64,000 nt of DNA from Helianthus annuus (GCF_002127325.2 NC_035435.2:132534904-132598903); one strand, 5' to 3'; numbered from the stretch's first letter, positions 21,788 to 33,885 are shown. Program-made: numbers and translations. Notes: generated by a model from the sequence alone, not told the origin.

Positions 21788-23673
21788 AGGAGTGGCAAAA
21801 TGGGTGGGTTGGGTAGGTTTGGGTAATGGGTTAGGATGGGCATGGGTTAGAATGGGTTTGGGTTAGAATGGGTTTAGTAAGAAATGGGTTAGAATGAGTT
21901 TAGGTTAAGATGGGTTTTTGGTCAAAGATGTATTTGGACATGATAAAAAATTCTAAGAATTGTAAAAAATCAAAAAAAAATAATAAAAAATTCTAAAAAT
22001 TGTAAAAAATAAAAAAAAAATAAAAATCCAAAAAATTTTAAAAAAATCAAAAAAATTCTAAAAAATCGAAAAAATTCTAAAAAATCGAAAAAATTCTAAA
22101 AAAAATAAAAAAATTCTACAAAATCAAAAAAATTACAAAAAATAATAAAAAAATCCAAAAAATTCTAAAAAATCCTAAAATCATAAAGAATTCTAAAAAA
22201 TCAAAAAATAATAAAAAAATCCAGAAAATTGTAAAAAATCAAAAAAATCAAAAAAATTCCAAAAAATCAAAAAATAATAAAAAAATCCAAAAAATCTTAA
22301 AAATCCTAAAATCATAAAAAATTATAAAAAATCAAAAAAAATTCTAAAAAATATAAAAATTCAAAAATATCAAAAAAATTAAAAAATCAAAAAAATTCTA
22401 AAAAATAATAAAAAATTGTAAAACATTAAAAAAATTTCTAAAAATCTAAAAAATCATAAAAAATCCAAAAAATCCTAAAAAATCCAAAAAAAATCTAAAA
22501 AATCAAAAAAAATCTAAAAAATAATAAAAATCCAAAAAATTCAAAAAAAAATCAAAAAATTTAAAAAAATAATAAAAAAATCAAAAAAATTCTAAAAAAA
22601 CAAAAAAAAATAAAAAAAACGAAAAAAATCAAAGAAATTCTATGAAATAAAAAACCCTAAAAAATCAAAATAAATCTAAAAATTCTAAAAAATCTTAAAA
22701 ATCATAAAATATTCTAAAAAATAAAAAAAACCTGAAAAATCCTAAAAACATTTTTTAGAATTTTTGGAGTTTTTAGAATTTTTTTGATTTTTTATTATTT
22801 TTAGATTTTTTTATTATTTTTTGTTTTTTTAAGAATTTTTTTGATTTTTATGATTTTTTAGAATTTTTTATTCTTTATAATTTTTTTGATTTTTTAGAAT
22901 TTTTTGGATTTTTTATTATTTTTTTGATTTTTTAGAATTTTTTGGATTTTTATTATTTTTTTGATTTTTTTATTTCTTGAATTTTTATTATTATTTTTTA
23001 TTTTTTAGAATTTTTTGGATTTTTTATTATTTTTTTAATTTTTTAGAATTTTTTGGATTTTTTATTATTTTTTTGATTTTTTTAGAATTTTTTGGATTTT
23101 TTATTATTTTTTGATTTTTTATTTTTTTTTTGATTTTTTATTATTTTTTGATTTTTTATTATTTTTTTGATTTTTTAGAATTTTTTGGATTTTTTATTAT
23201 TTTTTTGATTTTTTAAAATTTTTTTGATTTTTTATCATTTTTTTGATTTTTTTTTTTATTTTTTTGATTTTTTTAGAATTTTTTGGATTTTTTCTTATTT
23301 TTTTGATTTTTTTGATTATTTTTTGGATTTTTATTATTATTTTTTATTTTTTAGAATTTTTTTATTTTTCTGATTTTTTGGAAGATTTTTATTATTTTTA
23401 AATTTTTTATTATCTTTAAAATTTTTATTATTTGTGAAGCCAACATGTACAAACACTCGAATGGGATGAAAACTCTGCCTGTGATGCTCTTTTTGAGTTA
23501 TCCATGTACCGTGCGTAATACCCATCATAACCCACGAATTATTTTAAATGGATATCATATAACCCATCCTGACCCATCCTTAGTTATTTCTTAACCCATC
23601 CTAACCCATTCTTATTTTTAAAATGACCCAAAATAACCCAAAAAACCCAAATGGGTTTTATTTGCCAGGCCTA
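21788..23673. mobile_element. Giant hairpin hAT-like element with AAAAATC/GATTTTTT arms
   Basis: The ends AGGAGTGGCAAAATGGGT and the complement of TTATTTGCCAGGCCT are flanked by CTATAAGT (21780-21787 and 23674-23681), an 8-bp duplication typical of hAT. Subterminal ATGGGTTAGGATGGG repeats are mirrored by CCCATCCTAACCCA-like text. The left half (about 21940-22750) is A-rich with units such as AAAATCAAAAAATTCTAAAA. The right half (22750-23430) is the T-rich complement TTTTTTGATTTTTTAGAATT. A transcript would fold into a stem of several hundred base pairs. No coding capacity. Confidence 0.85.
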
Positions 23674-23681
23674 TCTATAAG

Positions 23682-24276
23682 TGATACTAAAATAAAATTA
23701 AAAAAATAAGGGGTTGGAAATTTTGAGTGTCGGATATCTATCGCTAAATATTATTGTTTTTCGGTTTCAAGTCAGGTCGGGTCACATAATAAAAAAAATG
23801 AAGCCAAAGTTTTGGCCAAAAAATTTTAAGCCCAAGTGGCAAAGCCAAAATAATGAAACCGAGTCCAACCTATCGTAAAACCTAAGGCGAAATAATTGAA
23901 ATTGATCGGTTTTAAAAAAAAAAACAAAAAGCGAAATCGTTAGATGAGTTTTTAGTTTGGAAACCCAATGCATGCACACTCCAAATTGGTATCAAAATTT
24001 CATGGGGTCAGTGTCAAATCGATCTAGGTACGCTCCTGCTTCTCTACTCTCTTTTTACACTCCCCATCCGTGGACGTTCATATCTATGGATTCTTTCCTT
24101 CGTTTATCCCCCAGTACCTTAGTCGTACTTGATACTACACAAACACCAGTAAATAATCAAATGTATTTTTTTAATTAGATGGATAATATAGATCAACAAT
24201 AAATCATCTACTATAAACAAATTCTTTTTAAGAACTTAAAGCCGAAATGCTAGTAGCAACTCCTCAAAGTTCAGTC
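23682..24276. other. Non-coding stretch
   Basis: AT-rich DNA with no recognisable protein or repeat boundary. Confidence 0.3.
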
Positions 24277-24279
24277 TTA

Positions 24280-24484
24280 GTGGGTGTTTGGGATTCCTTT
24301 TTAAAGTGACTTTTGGAGCTAAGAAAGACTTTTGAGAAGGAAAGGAATCCCAAACACAATCTGAGAAGTACTTTTGAAGTAAAAGAAATCCCAAATACCA
24401 TTAGAAAAGAACTTTTAGAGCAGATTATGTCTTCAAAAAGGAGATTTTGAGAATGAGAAATTGAGAAGAAATCCCAAACACCCC
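24280..24484. mobile_element. Tourist-like MITE, 205 bp
   Basis: The termini GTGGGTGTTTGGGATTCCTT and the complement of AAATCCCAAACACCCC are flanked by TTA (24277-24279 and 24485-24487). Internal segments AATCCCAAACAC and CTTTTGAAGTAAAAG suggest secondary structure. Related to 19403-19557. Confidence 0.8.
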
Positions 24485-24487
24485 TTA

Positions 24488-25494
24488 CATAGGAATAATC
24501 AAATGAATAAAAGTACATTTTTAAGCCAATAAGGCAGTAAATTAAGTATAAATAGTGGTCAAGGAACTAAAATTGTTGTATTCATATTTGGTACTCTTAA
24601 TATTACTCTCTTCTTTCACCTGTAGTTACATAAGATTGGGTGAACAACTCTATTACTAAGAACACTCGATTCCAAGCATTGATTGAATAATATTGACATG
24701 ATATTGGCTTTAAAATGTCAATCTTATTCCAGTTTAATTTACCTAAAAAAAAACAATTATGCTCTTGTTTTCATGAAAGTGAACCATACATAGTCAAGGA
24801 AGAATATATGGCTAATAAAACAAAAGGCTTGGACCAAATGCGGAGTGTCAAGAAAGATGAATAACGATTGTTATTACTTGTTAGAGAAAGAAACCACCAC
24901 AAATCAACCAATAAAACAAAAGGCTTGGACCAAACACGCACACGGTAAAACAAACACCATGACCAAAGCTAAAATATCAAGTTGAAAATTAACCCCCAGT
25001 TCCAAAATACATTGTGTAAATTAACACACGTCATCACGTTGTAAAGCGTGACGTGTAAACATCAAAACACCATTTTCAAACAAAGCCAATTCAAGAAAGT
25101 TAATTTTAAATTTGCTTTTATAACATATAATTATATTTTCTCATATTAAAGATAAAAAAATCTGCTTAGTTTTATGAGTTTCATTCGTCCCCAATACCTA
25201 AATTACAATGATGTGACACCCCAAAATCATAATTCCCGTTTATTATCATTGATCATTGGTTCTGCTTAATTTACAAAGGAAGAAAAACACGATACTTAAC
25301 CATAAATATATGTAAAAGAACATGTTATCTAGACCATTCAATACTACACGTGTGATATTGATATAGTTTAATTGTGATAATTATAATACTATATAAAAAC
25401 TATACACACATATAAAACTACAGGTTTTTGTACGTATTTTCTCTAAGTAATGATACCAATAAAACACAAAACCGATATCAATATACAAAGCATA
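24488..25494. other. Non-coding stretch
   Basis: Contains a degenerate direct repeat AATAAAACAAAAGGCTTGGACCAAA (about 24816 and 24911). No gene is recognised. Confidence 0.35.
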
Positions 25495-25497
25495 TAA

Positions 25498-27333
25498 GGC
25501 CGTGGGGTATGGGGCGGGACTTTTGGCGTGGGTTGAGGTAAAACGCCCAAGTCACCACCCCGGGAGGGCGGGAGTTTTGGCGTGGCCCCTTGGGGCTTGG
25601 GTTTCAAGCCGGGCGTGGGGCGGGGCAAAGAGGTGACATGGCGGTTTGTGAATGGCCCAAAGAAAAGAGCCGTTGGGCTATAATAATAATAAAAAAAAAA
25701 CTTCCATTTTTTCACCATAAAACTCATATTTTTCTTCCATTTTTTACCACATTCATCAACCACATCTTCTATACATCTTCAAATTCTCCTTCTACGATAC
25801 GAAAAATGCATCCTTATAACCGTGGTTATGACCCGACCAACCCGTATGCATTCCATGAAAATAATCCTAGCCCACCACCCACTCGTCCAATAGCTCGTCC
25901 GTTTTTCATACACTCTTCTACGCCCGATTTAGCAGGTTATGCATCGTATATCGGGAATCGTATATATACTAACTTCCCACAAACCGAAGATTCAATACCT
26001 ACCCCGTTTTCACAATCGCCCATCGACCTTTCACCAACCTCCATCGACCTTTCACTAAACGAGTCCGTTCCCGAAACTCAACCACCCAAAGAGGGTCCTT
26101 CCGCATCGAAACCCATCAAAAAAAGAAGTCATAAGAAAAAAACCGAGGAGGATAAACTAGTTGAAACCGCCAAAGGAAAACAACAAAAATGGGTCTATGC
26201 TGAAGAAGTTGCATTGGCGAGGGCTTGGTGTGAACAATCTCAACATTCAACTTTAGGTATTCTTAACCTTACTTTATATTAATGGAATGATTATTTTTTA
26301 TATGAGTTTGTAATATATTAATATTTTTTTATTAAAATTCGCAACATCAAACCGCCTTGTGGGAATGCGTTAGTAGGAAATTCCATGAAGAAATGGGTAG
26401 GGGGACTTATCGTGAAAACGATAGTTTATCCTCAAAGTGGACCGAAATAAACACCCAACTTACAAAATTTAGTGGGTGTTTAAATAAAGCAAAGCAAAAC
26501 CCTAAAAGTGGTGAAACCGAAGCCGACATTTTGACAAATGCACTGGTCGGATACAAGTCAAATATGAAGGCCGACTTCCGTTTCATGCATTGTTAGGAGA
26601 TTTGTAAATTCCATCCAAAGTGGTCCACTGTCCACATTGGTAGCGAAACTATCTCGTCTTCCAAAAGGTCAAGGGCCTCATCCTAAGCTCAATCTGATGC
26701 ACGAGATCAAGAGTTTGAGGACCTTTTGGATGATTCGCCAAGCCCAAACCGGCCTGAGCATGGAAGAAATGCATCAAGAAGGCGTGCTCAAAAACAAACG
26801 GCGTCGCTTTCAACTGGGAGTTCTGGCTCGCGTAGGGGAATATACAGCGACCAGTTGGATGACATTTCATGCAAGTTGGATACATTCAACATATTCTAAC
26901 AACAAAGGGCCGAAATACGTAGGAGCAAAAAAGCTAGAGATGCCGCTAGAGGTGCCCTAAAACAAAGACGGGATGATTTGAAAATTCTATTCCAGCCGAT
27001 TGATCACCTACAGGGTGACGAGTTAGAAACAGTCTTGGCGTTGAGAGAAGAGATAAAAAACAAATATAAAAGTTAGGATTTTTTTTTTTTTGTAATCTTC
27101 TTTTTTTGTAATTTTCTTTATTTAAAATTATTAAAAAAATAAATTTGTGTTATTGGGTTGCCCAGCGGGTCAGCCCAGCCGGTCAGCCCACAAGCCCACC
27201 AAACCCACGCCCCCAAACTCCCGCCCCACCATACCGTGTGTTGTAGTGGGTTTCCCATCTCTGCCACCCGGTTCCACATGTCAACCAATGCCCAACCCAA
27301 GTCCCAACCCCCGCCCCACCATACCCCACGGCC
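25498..27333. mobile_element. Non-autonomous PIF/Harbinger element
   Basis: The termini GGCCGTGGGGTATGG and the complement of CCATACCCCACGGCC are flanked by TAA (25495-25497 and 27334-27336), the PIF/Harbinger signature. The 1836-bp element carries only the Myb/SANT-like reading frame, not the DDE transposase. Subterminal GC-rich CGCCCC/GGGGCG words occur at both ends, and an inner copy of the CCCGCCCCACCATACC motif sits near 27220. Confidence 0.88.
25806..27076 (+). pseudogene. Harbinger ORF1-like Myb/SANT-domain protein, broken
   Basis: Starts MHPYNRGYDPTNPYAF, with a proline/serine-rich N-terminus and a basic KKRSHKKK region. The domain starts at KGKQQKWVYAEEVALARAWC and, after a probable intron (about 26256-26349, acceptor decayed), continues WECVSRKFHEEMGRGTYREND, SLSSKWTEIN and FSGCLNKAKQ. 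Then come a frameshift after the FMHC segment and further stops. Recognisable tail pieces extend to LREEIKNKY and TAG at 27074. The layout matches the Myb/trihelix-like 'NAM-associated' proteins encoded next to plant PIF/Harbinger transposases, which help the transposase bind the element ends. No product is expected. Confidence 0.75.
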
Positions 27334-27336
27334 TAA

Positions 27337-28138
27337 CCCATAACTGTCCATGTTCATTGAATAAAAGTTTGCATGTACCTATATCCACTTCTTTAGAAAG
27401 CTCAACACCTATTGTTTTAATCAGTGCCGACCCTAAGAATTCGTGTACCCTGTTCGAGCCCGGAAAAACGTACCCTTAGGCTTTAACGAAATTGGGTATT
27501 GGGCTCATTAAAAGTTTAAACCTAATAACTAATCTAAATCATAGGAATAGCTTTCTAGGTGAACCTATTTTGGTGTTTGTATGGATATACCCTATTAATT
27601 TTTTTTTACATATACATATCGGATTTTTTTTTAAATAACGGGCCCTGGCCGGTGATCCTCCCCGCCCACCCCAAGGCCGCCCATGGTTGCCCATGGTTTT
27701 AATACAGATTTATACCTATACGTTTGCATATATGTAACTCTAGCATGTTTGCATTTTGGAATTGATCATACTTCATAAATCAAATACTGCCATATATGTA
27801 AACGTAAATTAAATTAGTGGTGAGTTACATATATGTAATTTCATGTTTTTGTGTATGATCTTAAAAGACCACGAAACCAAGAGGATCTTCTTCGTGAGCT
27901 CTACAGACATCTAGGTGAAGGTACAAATTTGGGCTTTAATCTTGGGTTCGAACCTGATGTGGTGGGGGGGGGGGGGAAGGTTTACAGATTTCACCTAGTT
28001 CCCGAGCATCAGGGGGTTATGGTCTCAAGGTGGTCGTAGAGTCGACCTTGGACATAGCCCAAACAGGATGAATTTACACGTGAGATTCTTTTAAAATTTG
28101 TGAAGAAAAAAAAGTTAAAATAACAATTAACATGGAAG
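27337..28138. other. Non-coding stretch
   Basis: No gene. A G-run lies at 27965-27976. 27425-27480 contains TGCCGACCCTAAGAATTCGTGTACCC, resembling a worn transposon end. Confidence 0.3.
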
Positions 28139-28287
28139 TTTTTCCCTTATTTATTGGGTTTACTACTGAATTGGTGTATAGGCATTATGCCTAGTAGAGA
28201 TGAATATGATCGGGTGGTTTCGCTGGTTACACGATGATGCTCCAGTAGTTCGTCACTGATCCAAGTTTACCGTTTAAAAAAAAAGGT
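28139..28287 (+). mobile_element. SINE fragment, 5'-truncated
   Basis: Matches the 3' two-thirds of the SINE at 33994-34224 (TTATTGGGTTT, GGTGTATAGGCATTATGCC, GATCGGGTGGTT, ACACGATGATGCTCCAGTAG) and ends in an A-run. The tRNA-like 5' part is missing, as expected for incomplete reverse transcription. Confidence 0.8.
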
Positions 28288-28943
28288 TTTGTTTCGTTTG
28301 TGGAGCGAGACCGATTATCTTCCAAACCCGTTCCATTAATCCTAAACGGGTTCATAACGTCATATACGTCAATACGCATACATTAATCTTCCATTTTCTT
28401 ACCTTTTTACATCACATTGCTTCGATTTTTCTTCATCAGTCGCTCCACCAGGTATTCTCAATCTCCTTGATTATTAATTTGTTATGCTATATAAATTTCC
28501 AGGGTTCGACTTTATAATCATTCAGCTTGTTAACCTTCGATTTTATAGCTTGTTGTATTTCATGATTACTTGAGGTTTAGTGTTTTACAGTAGGTTATTA
28601 TGCTCAAATTTGTATTATAGTAGGTTTGGTTAATCTATTCCGTTACGTAATTGTGAAATATAAGGTTAATTATATTCTTATGCACGCCAACTATATGATG
28701 AAATTGCCCAACCAGCTGCATATGCTTTTACTTGGTGATGTTGTTAACTGATGAACAAAACCTGCTTGATACGCATGCATACACTCGTTTTTACGGATGT
28801 TTATTTTAATGGATTGTAGGATGGAAGCTTGATTGAGATTCTTATCTTGATAGGCATTGAAGTATATTATTTGTATTTCTGAACACTTATATGAATATGT
28901 TTTATCAGAATATGAATCTATGTGTATAACACAAACATCAAAT

Positions 28944-29125
28944 TTTGGGGTTGTTTGGCAACATTGTGCTCAGCCATTAAGAGGCAGCCTCTGAATGGGT
29001 CAGGCATGTTTCTAAAACTTACCCATTATGATGCGTCTTTTAAGTGGACCAAACATACATACTTAATGGAATCATTAAGAAGCTTCCAAACAGCCCCCCC
29101 CCCCCCCACACACACACACACACAC
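28944..29125. repeat. MITE of the GGGGCTGTTTGG family plus C/CA-repeat
   Basis: GGGGTTGTTTGGCAACATTG at the left and TTCCAAACAGCCCCCC at the right mirror each other. CCATTAAGAGGCAG inside resembles the element at 46734-47046. A poly-C run and (CA)n lie at 29093-29125. Confidence 0.55.
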
Positions 29126-29296
29126 ATGGATGGATGTCCATTTTGAAGGTAATTATCGGTCATTGACTAACCCTAGTTAGATAATCAGCTGTAATAGGAG
29201 GTAGTGTTTGCATGTGGTTTTGTAGTTGGAAGTTCAACACTCGAATAATCAGTTGCTTTAGTGTGTGCCATGTAGCAAGTTCTGGTTAATTAATAA

Positions 29297-29412
29297 CTAA
29301 TACATAAATGACCAAATATTGGCTTCAGGTTGAAAGAAGCGATAAATAGGTAGTTCTGGTTAATTAATAACTAATAGATAAATGACCAAATACAGGCGGC
29401 AAGAAAGAAGCG
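29297..29412. repeat. Tandem duplication, about 76 bp, two copies
   Basis: GTTCTGGTTAATTAATAACTAATA followed by AATGACCAAATA occurs at about 29278 and 29354. The two copies flank GAAAGAAGCGA-type text. Non-coding, between the MITE and the CDC123-like frame. Confidence 0.6.
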
Positions 29413-29596
29413 ACCAAATTATGGCATTTGGTATGAACCAATAATCCAAATTTGGTTATCTTACCATCAGCTAAATAGTTGGAAGGAAAGGATATTTTCT
29501 ATATTATATAACTTATAATTATAATTATGACTTAAAGCCATAAGAACCTGTAATCACTTTCAAAACACACATCCAAACAACACCCTCTTGCTAGTA

Positions 29597-30628
29597 ATGG
29601 TTAAAAGTTTTAGTGAAAACCATGAACTAGATAATAGATGTCAAATTCAAGAATAGTATCCAATATTCAAATCCACATCCATCAAAACCATAATCCACAA
29701 ACTTCCCGAATCCTTCATTCACTATCTCCTCGGCGATTCAGGCCCGTTCCTTCTTCCACTTTCCATCTCCAACAACGACGCATTACCCAACAGAATCATC
29801 AAACCCGAAGACGAAGAAGACCACATTATATCCGAACAACACACATCCGATAACGAATCAAACCAAACACCACCATCATCACCGCCTTCTTTCCCGGAAC
29901 TCGAATCACAAATCAACCAATCGATCAAAACGCTCGGTGGGGCCATCTTTCCGAAACTCAACTGGAGCTCACCTAAAGACTCCGCTTGGATAGGTACAAA
30001 CTCGAGTCTTAAATGCACCTCGTTTTCCGAAATCGCACTTTTGCTTAAATCTTCCGATTCACTTGTTCACGCCCTTTGTCATGCGTATGATTCATGCAGC
30101 GATTGTAACATCCACCGACCCGCCCGTTTCTTTCTTGCGCTTAGAAAATGGTACCCGGATCTCCAACCCGAGAGGGAGTTTCGAGTCTTCATACGCAACA
30201 ACGTCTTAGTTGGAATCTCGCAACGAGAAGCCACCACATTTTACCCGATACTGACCGAGAAGAAGCATGATTTGGAAAAGGTGACAGACGAGTTTTATAC
30301 GGACAAGGTGAGCATGGGATTTGAGTCGGAAAGTTACACGTTTGATGTTTATGTTCGAAAGGATATGAAAGTCAAGCTTTTGGATTTCAATCCGTGGTGT
30401 GAGGTTACATTGCCGTTGCTGTTTACATGGGCGGAACTGGAATCGGAGCAGTTGATGAGGGAACCAGAATTTAGGATTGTGGAGAGCCGACGTGGGGTGA
30501 GACCGGGGTTAAAAACTGCGGTTCCGTATGATTATCTGGATACAAGTGAAGGGAGTGGTTGGGATCGGCTGTTTAGAAATGCCGATGAAGAGCTGCGGCG
30601 CCAGACAAGGTCAGCCGGTGGTTGTTAA
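29597..30628 (+). pseudogene. CDC123: CDC123/D123-family protein with one premature stop
   Basis: The frame from ATG 29597 to TAA 30628 would encode 343 residues, the family's usual size. It shows family segments in order: SIKTIIHKLPESF, a GDSGPFLLPLS segment, LNWSSPKDSAWI, the ATP-grasp part with FFLALRKWYPDLQPEREFR, LVGISQREATTFYP, KLLDFNPW, and the C-terminal RPGLKTAVPYDYLDT and GSGWDRLFRNADEEL. CDC123 is a cytosolic ATP-dependent chaperone for assembly of translation factor eIF2. One defect is visible: TAG at 29654-29656, where the family has Trp in the QEWYP motif. No in-frame ATG lies before the catalytic core, so as read the gene is dead. With a single change in a long conserved frame, a recent mutation or a sequencing error is possible. 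There is no intron inside the coding region. Confidence 0.85.
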
Positions 30629-30974
30629 CAGAATAACAGTTGTGTTTGCTGTAAGTCATTCTTCAAACTAAGGTTTTGTTTTGTTCGTATCATGTCAGTA
30701 AAACTGGTTGATAGTAACTTAAATGTGTTTAGTGGACTATTAACTATTAAGTCATGAAAAGTTTGATTTATTAAAACAATTGGGAAGCTACATAGAGATA
30801 CATAAACTTGCTTATTTTATTGTGTTCATAAATGTGTTCTCTAATTAAAATCAATTGTGTATCTAACAGTATTTTTAATTCAGAGTAAGCCTCGGTTTTA
30901 GTCTCTGTGGTTTGGCTAAAGTAACAGCTTTAGTCCAATAGTAAGGACCTGCTTTCTCTAAACGAATATCGGCC

Positions 30975-32175
30975 AATCAGCTTTGTTGGGACCATAAATA
31001 AGGTCATCTCAAAAGTATGGCCAACCGCATTAAACCCATCATTGGCAAGGTTGTTTCCGAAACCCAAACAACTTTTCTCTCGGGTCGCAACATAGTTGAG
31101 GGACCTCTTATTGTAAACGAGGCTATGTCATGGCTTAGGAGGCAGAAATCTAAAGCGTTTATCCTAAAGATTGATACCGAGAAAGCCTTTGATAGCCCTA
31201 ATTGGGAATTCCTTGATTTTGTCCTAATTAGGGGTGTAAACGAGCCGGGCAGGCTCGAGCTCGAGCTCGATTAACTTATGAGAGCTCGGCTCGATTCGAG
31301 CTTTGTTTTCAAAGCTCGAGCTCGGCTCGTTTTTATTTTATCAAGCTTGAGCTCGGCTCGGGCTCGGCTCGTTTATTATCTATTAATTAGTATATTAAAT
31401 AAAAATAATATAAATAATAGACTTTTTAGGCTTGCGAGCTCGATAAGTAAAGCTCAGGCTCGGGCTAGTTTACTAAATAAGCTTATTTTTAGGTTCGAGG
31501 TCGGCTTGTAAACAAGTTTAAATAAGCTCGGCTCGACTCGGCTCGTTTACACTAAGGCTCGATGAGCCTAACGAGCTTCACATGTGAGGCTCGAGCTCGG
31601 GCTCGATTAACAAACGAGCTTTGTTTTGAGGCTCAAGCTCGGCTCGGGCTCGACAAGGCTCGGCTCGTTTCGAGCTTTTTCTCGAGCCGATCTCGAGTAG
31701 CTCGCGAGCCGCTCGGCTCGTTTGCACCCCTAGTCCTAATGCAAATGAATTTCCCCACTCTTTAGAGATCTTGGATCGGTGGCATTTTGATTTGGTGTGG
31801 TGCAATATCGCTAGCATCATTTGCTTCTCGGTCCTACACAAGCATGCAAGGCTGGGGAAAGATAAGGCGAAAGCAGTGCAAACGGTCATTTTATCGGCGC
31901 GTTGGGTGATATGGAAAACAAGAAACAACTTGGTCCATTCGGCAAAACCTGTGGTGATGGATACGCTCATCAATGAAATCCAAAGTATGTCATTTTATTG
32001 GGTCAAAAATAGGGCTAAAATGCTATTGTTAAACTGGGAAAATTGGTGTAAGTTCAAAGTGTAAGTGTTGGTGTCACCTCTGTAAAGTCTGGTGGCCCAT
32101 ACTGTATTCTGCCTAAGCATTTTGCTGGGCTGTTGCTTTTGAATCTATAAGTTGATTTTGCTGTTAAAAAAAAAG
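30975..32175 (+). pseudogene. LINE ORF2 remnant split by a hAT insertion
   Basis: Before 31228 the frame gives reverse-transcriptase residues: MANRIKPIIGKVVSETQ, FLSGRNIVEGPLIVNE and KAFILKIDTEKAFDS. After the hAT-type element (31229-31732) the sequence resumes and gives the ORF2 C-terminus (VIWKTRNNLVH, SFYWVKNRAK, ending NWCKFKV at 32064). Then come a short 3' untranslated part and an A-run at 32166. Much of ORF2 between the two parts is deleted. Not functional. Confidence 0.8.
31229..31732. mobile_element. hAT-type MITE inside the LINE remnant
   Basis: The ends TAGGGGTGTAAACGAGCC and the complement of GGCTCGTTTGCACCCCTA are flanked by GTCCTAAT (31221-31228 and 31733-31740). The interior is full of GAGCTCG/CGAGCTC palindromes. 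504 bp, non-coding. Confidence 0.93.
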
Positions 32176-33808
32176 TCTAATAGTAATTTTTTTTGGTCAC
32201 TGTGGTTTCCATTTTGTCACAGTTAACTGCGGTCTCATCCATTTATCTTGGTTAACAGCACCACCCGCATGCCCCTCACATGGTTGTAAAAATCCCGACT
32301 AGGTGACGATTAAGCGCTAGTCCCTACTCCACTGACCGACTAACGACTAGCAATTTCTACTACCATGAACAATGTGCAGCATTGAATACCACCATTTTGC
32401 ATTTCAACAGGGAATTTTTATGCGGTTCTTTATCCAACTTGTCCAATTCAGACACCTCTACTTAACTACCCTGCAAGGTCAAATCTTCTAGTCAACAGGG
32501 AATTTTCATTCCTGTTTAAGTTATCTCTTATGAGTTTAACTCGTTTATTAAAAACCTCGAAAATGTCGGATTATTTTTTAAATAGTCTTTTATTTAGATT
32601 AACACATTGGTATTTATTAAATCAAGAAAAAAGGATAAAAATGCGCTTGGGTCGGCTCAACCCGTTTTAACCCGCACTAAAAATTTACTTGTTTTGACTC
32701 GTACCTAATAATTCATTATATTAGAAAAACAGGCGTGTGTAAAACTTAAAAGTCAAATAAATATGAGGGAGAACAAAGCGCTAGATCGTTAATGGGGTCC
32801 CTCCCGGCTCCCCCTAAGGTGGACAATGGTTTGGATTTAGGAGTAGGATTAGATGGTTTGTGTGAGTTGGCCGGTAAAAAAAATCAGATCTCTTAGAAAT
32901 TTCAGCGGCTGCAATAAATGAATCATTTCGAGTTTCAGGATCACCTGCCTTTGATTGAGGGGGTGATTGGAGAATTATGTAAAGGATTCCCACTGTTGGT
33001 GGATGCCTATAGAGGTGTAATCACGTTCGGCAGCTTGAAGAACTCGTTGCTTTTAGGCTACAGGACCCGCGTGACAATGATATGTTGTGACAATGAGATT
33101 ATGGTGCACTGAAACAGATGGAGTTTTGTGTTCTTATGTTCATATTAGCTCAGTCTAATGAGGCAGAGTTTTTGTTATAAGAAACTCTTGAACATGACTT
33201 CAAGAGTTCAGATTTAACAGGATTTCAATATATTTGTTTGGTTAAAGTTTTTCAAAATTGTTAAGTGGCATTAGCTTTTAATAAATGTTTTTAATTTTAT
33301 CATGAAAAGATTTTTTGGAGTAAATTACATGGTACGCTGGTGGTTATGTGGTAAGTCAAAATTCACTTCTTGTGACAAGTTACACATAGTTTTAAATTTT
33401 GGTCACCTTGTCACCCTTCAAGATTAACCGTTTCTAAGTTTATCATCTTCATGCTTGGCACATATTTATTCAATTCGTATACACCCCGTGTACCCTTATT
33501 ATGATCTATATATTAACTCAACTCGTAGATTCTTTTATGCTGAGTCACCGAAATTAAGTTAATATATTATTCAATAAAAATAAAACTACACTACACAAAA
33601 ATTAAGTTAATATATTATTCAATAAAAATAAAACTACACTACACAAAAATTAAGTTGATATATTATTTTAAAAAAGTACATTGCTACTGTAATACGAAAT
33701 ATCAAAAATTATATAATAATTTTTTACAACTTTTAATTTAACAAAAAAACATTTTATTACAAACTCGTTTATTTATATTTGTCCGTTCCAATCAATAGTT
33801 TGAATTCA
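32176..33808. other. Non-coding with MITE fragment and tandem repeat
   Basis: 32281-32365 starts GGTTGTAAAAATCCCGACTAG, the MITE end also seen at 12769. 33552-33660 is a 49-bp unit (AAATTAAGTTAATATATTATTC) repeated twice and partly a third time. No gene recognised. Confidence 0.5.
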
Positions 33809-33885
33809 CACCATAAACTCGTAGATTCCACTCTCACCACGTGTCGAGCAATGCCCCAAATCCAAACCCTCCACTTCTAAACTCT
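33809..33885. repeat. Tourist/Harbinger-type terminal repeat copy
   Basis: Contains ACCACGTGTCGAGCAATGCCC and C-rich text, related to 1-77 and 11688-11755. It is degenerate and has no clear TAA border. Confidence 0.4.

Noticed and set aside
26649..26885. Minus-strand frame within the Harbinger element
   Set aside because: It is opposite the recognisable but broken Myb/SANT-like coding sequence.
29722..30018. 98-residue minus-strand frame
   Set aside because: Antisense of the CDC123-like coding sequence.
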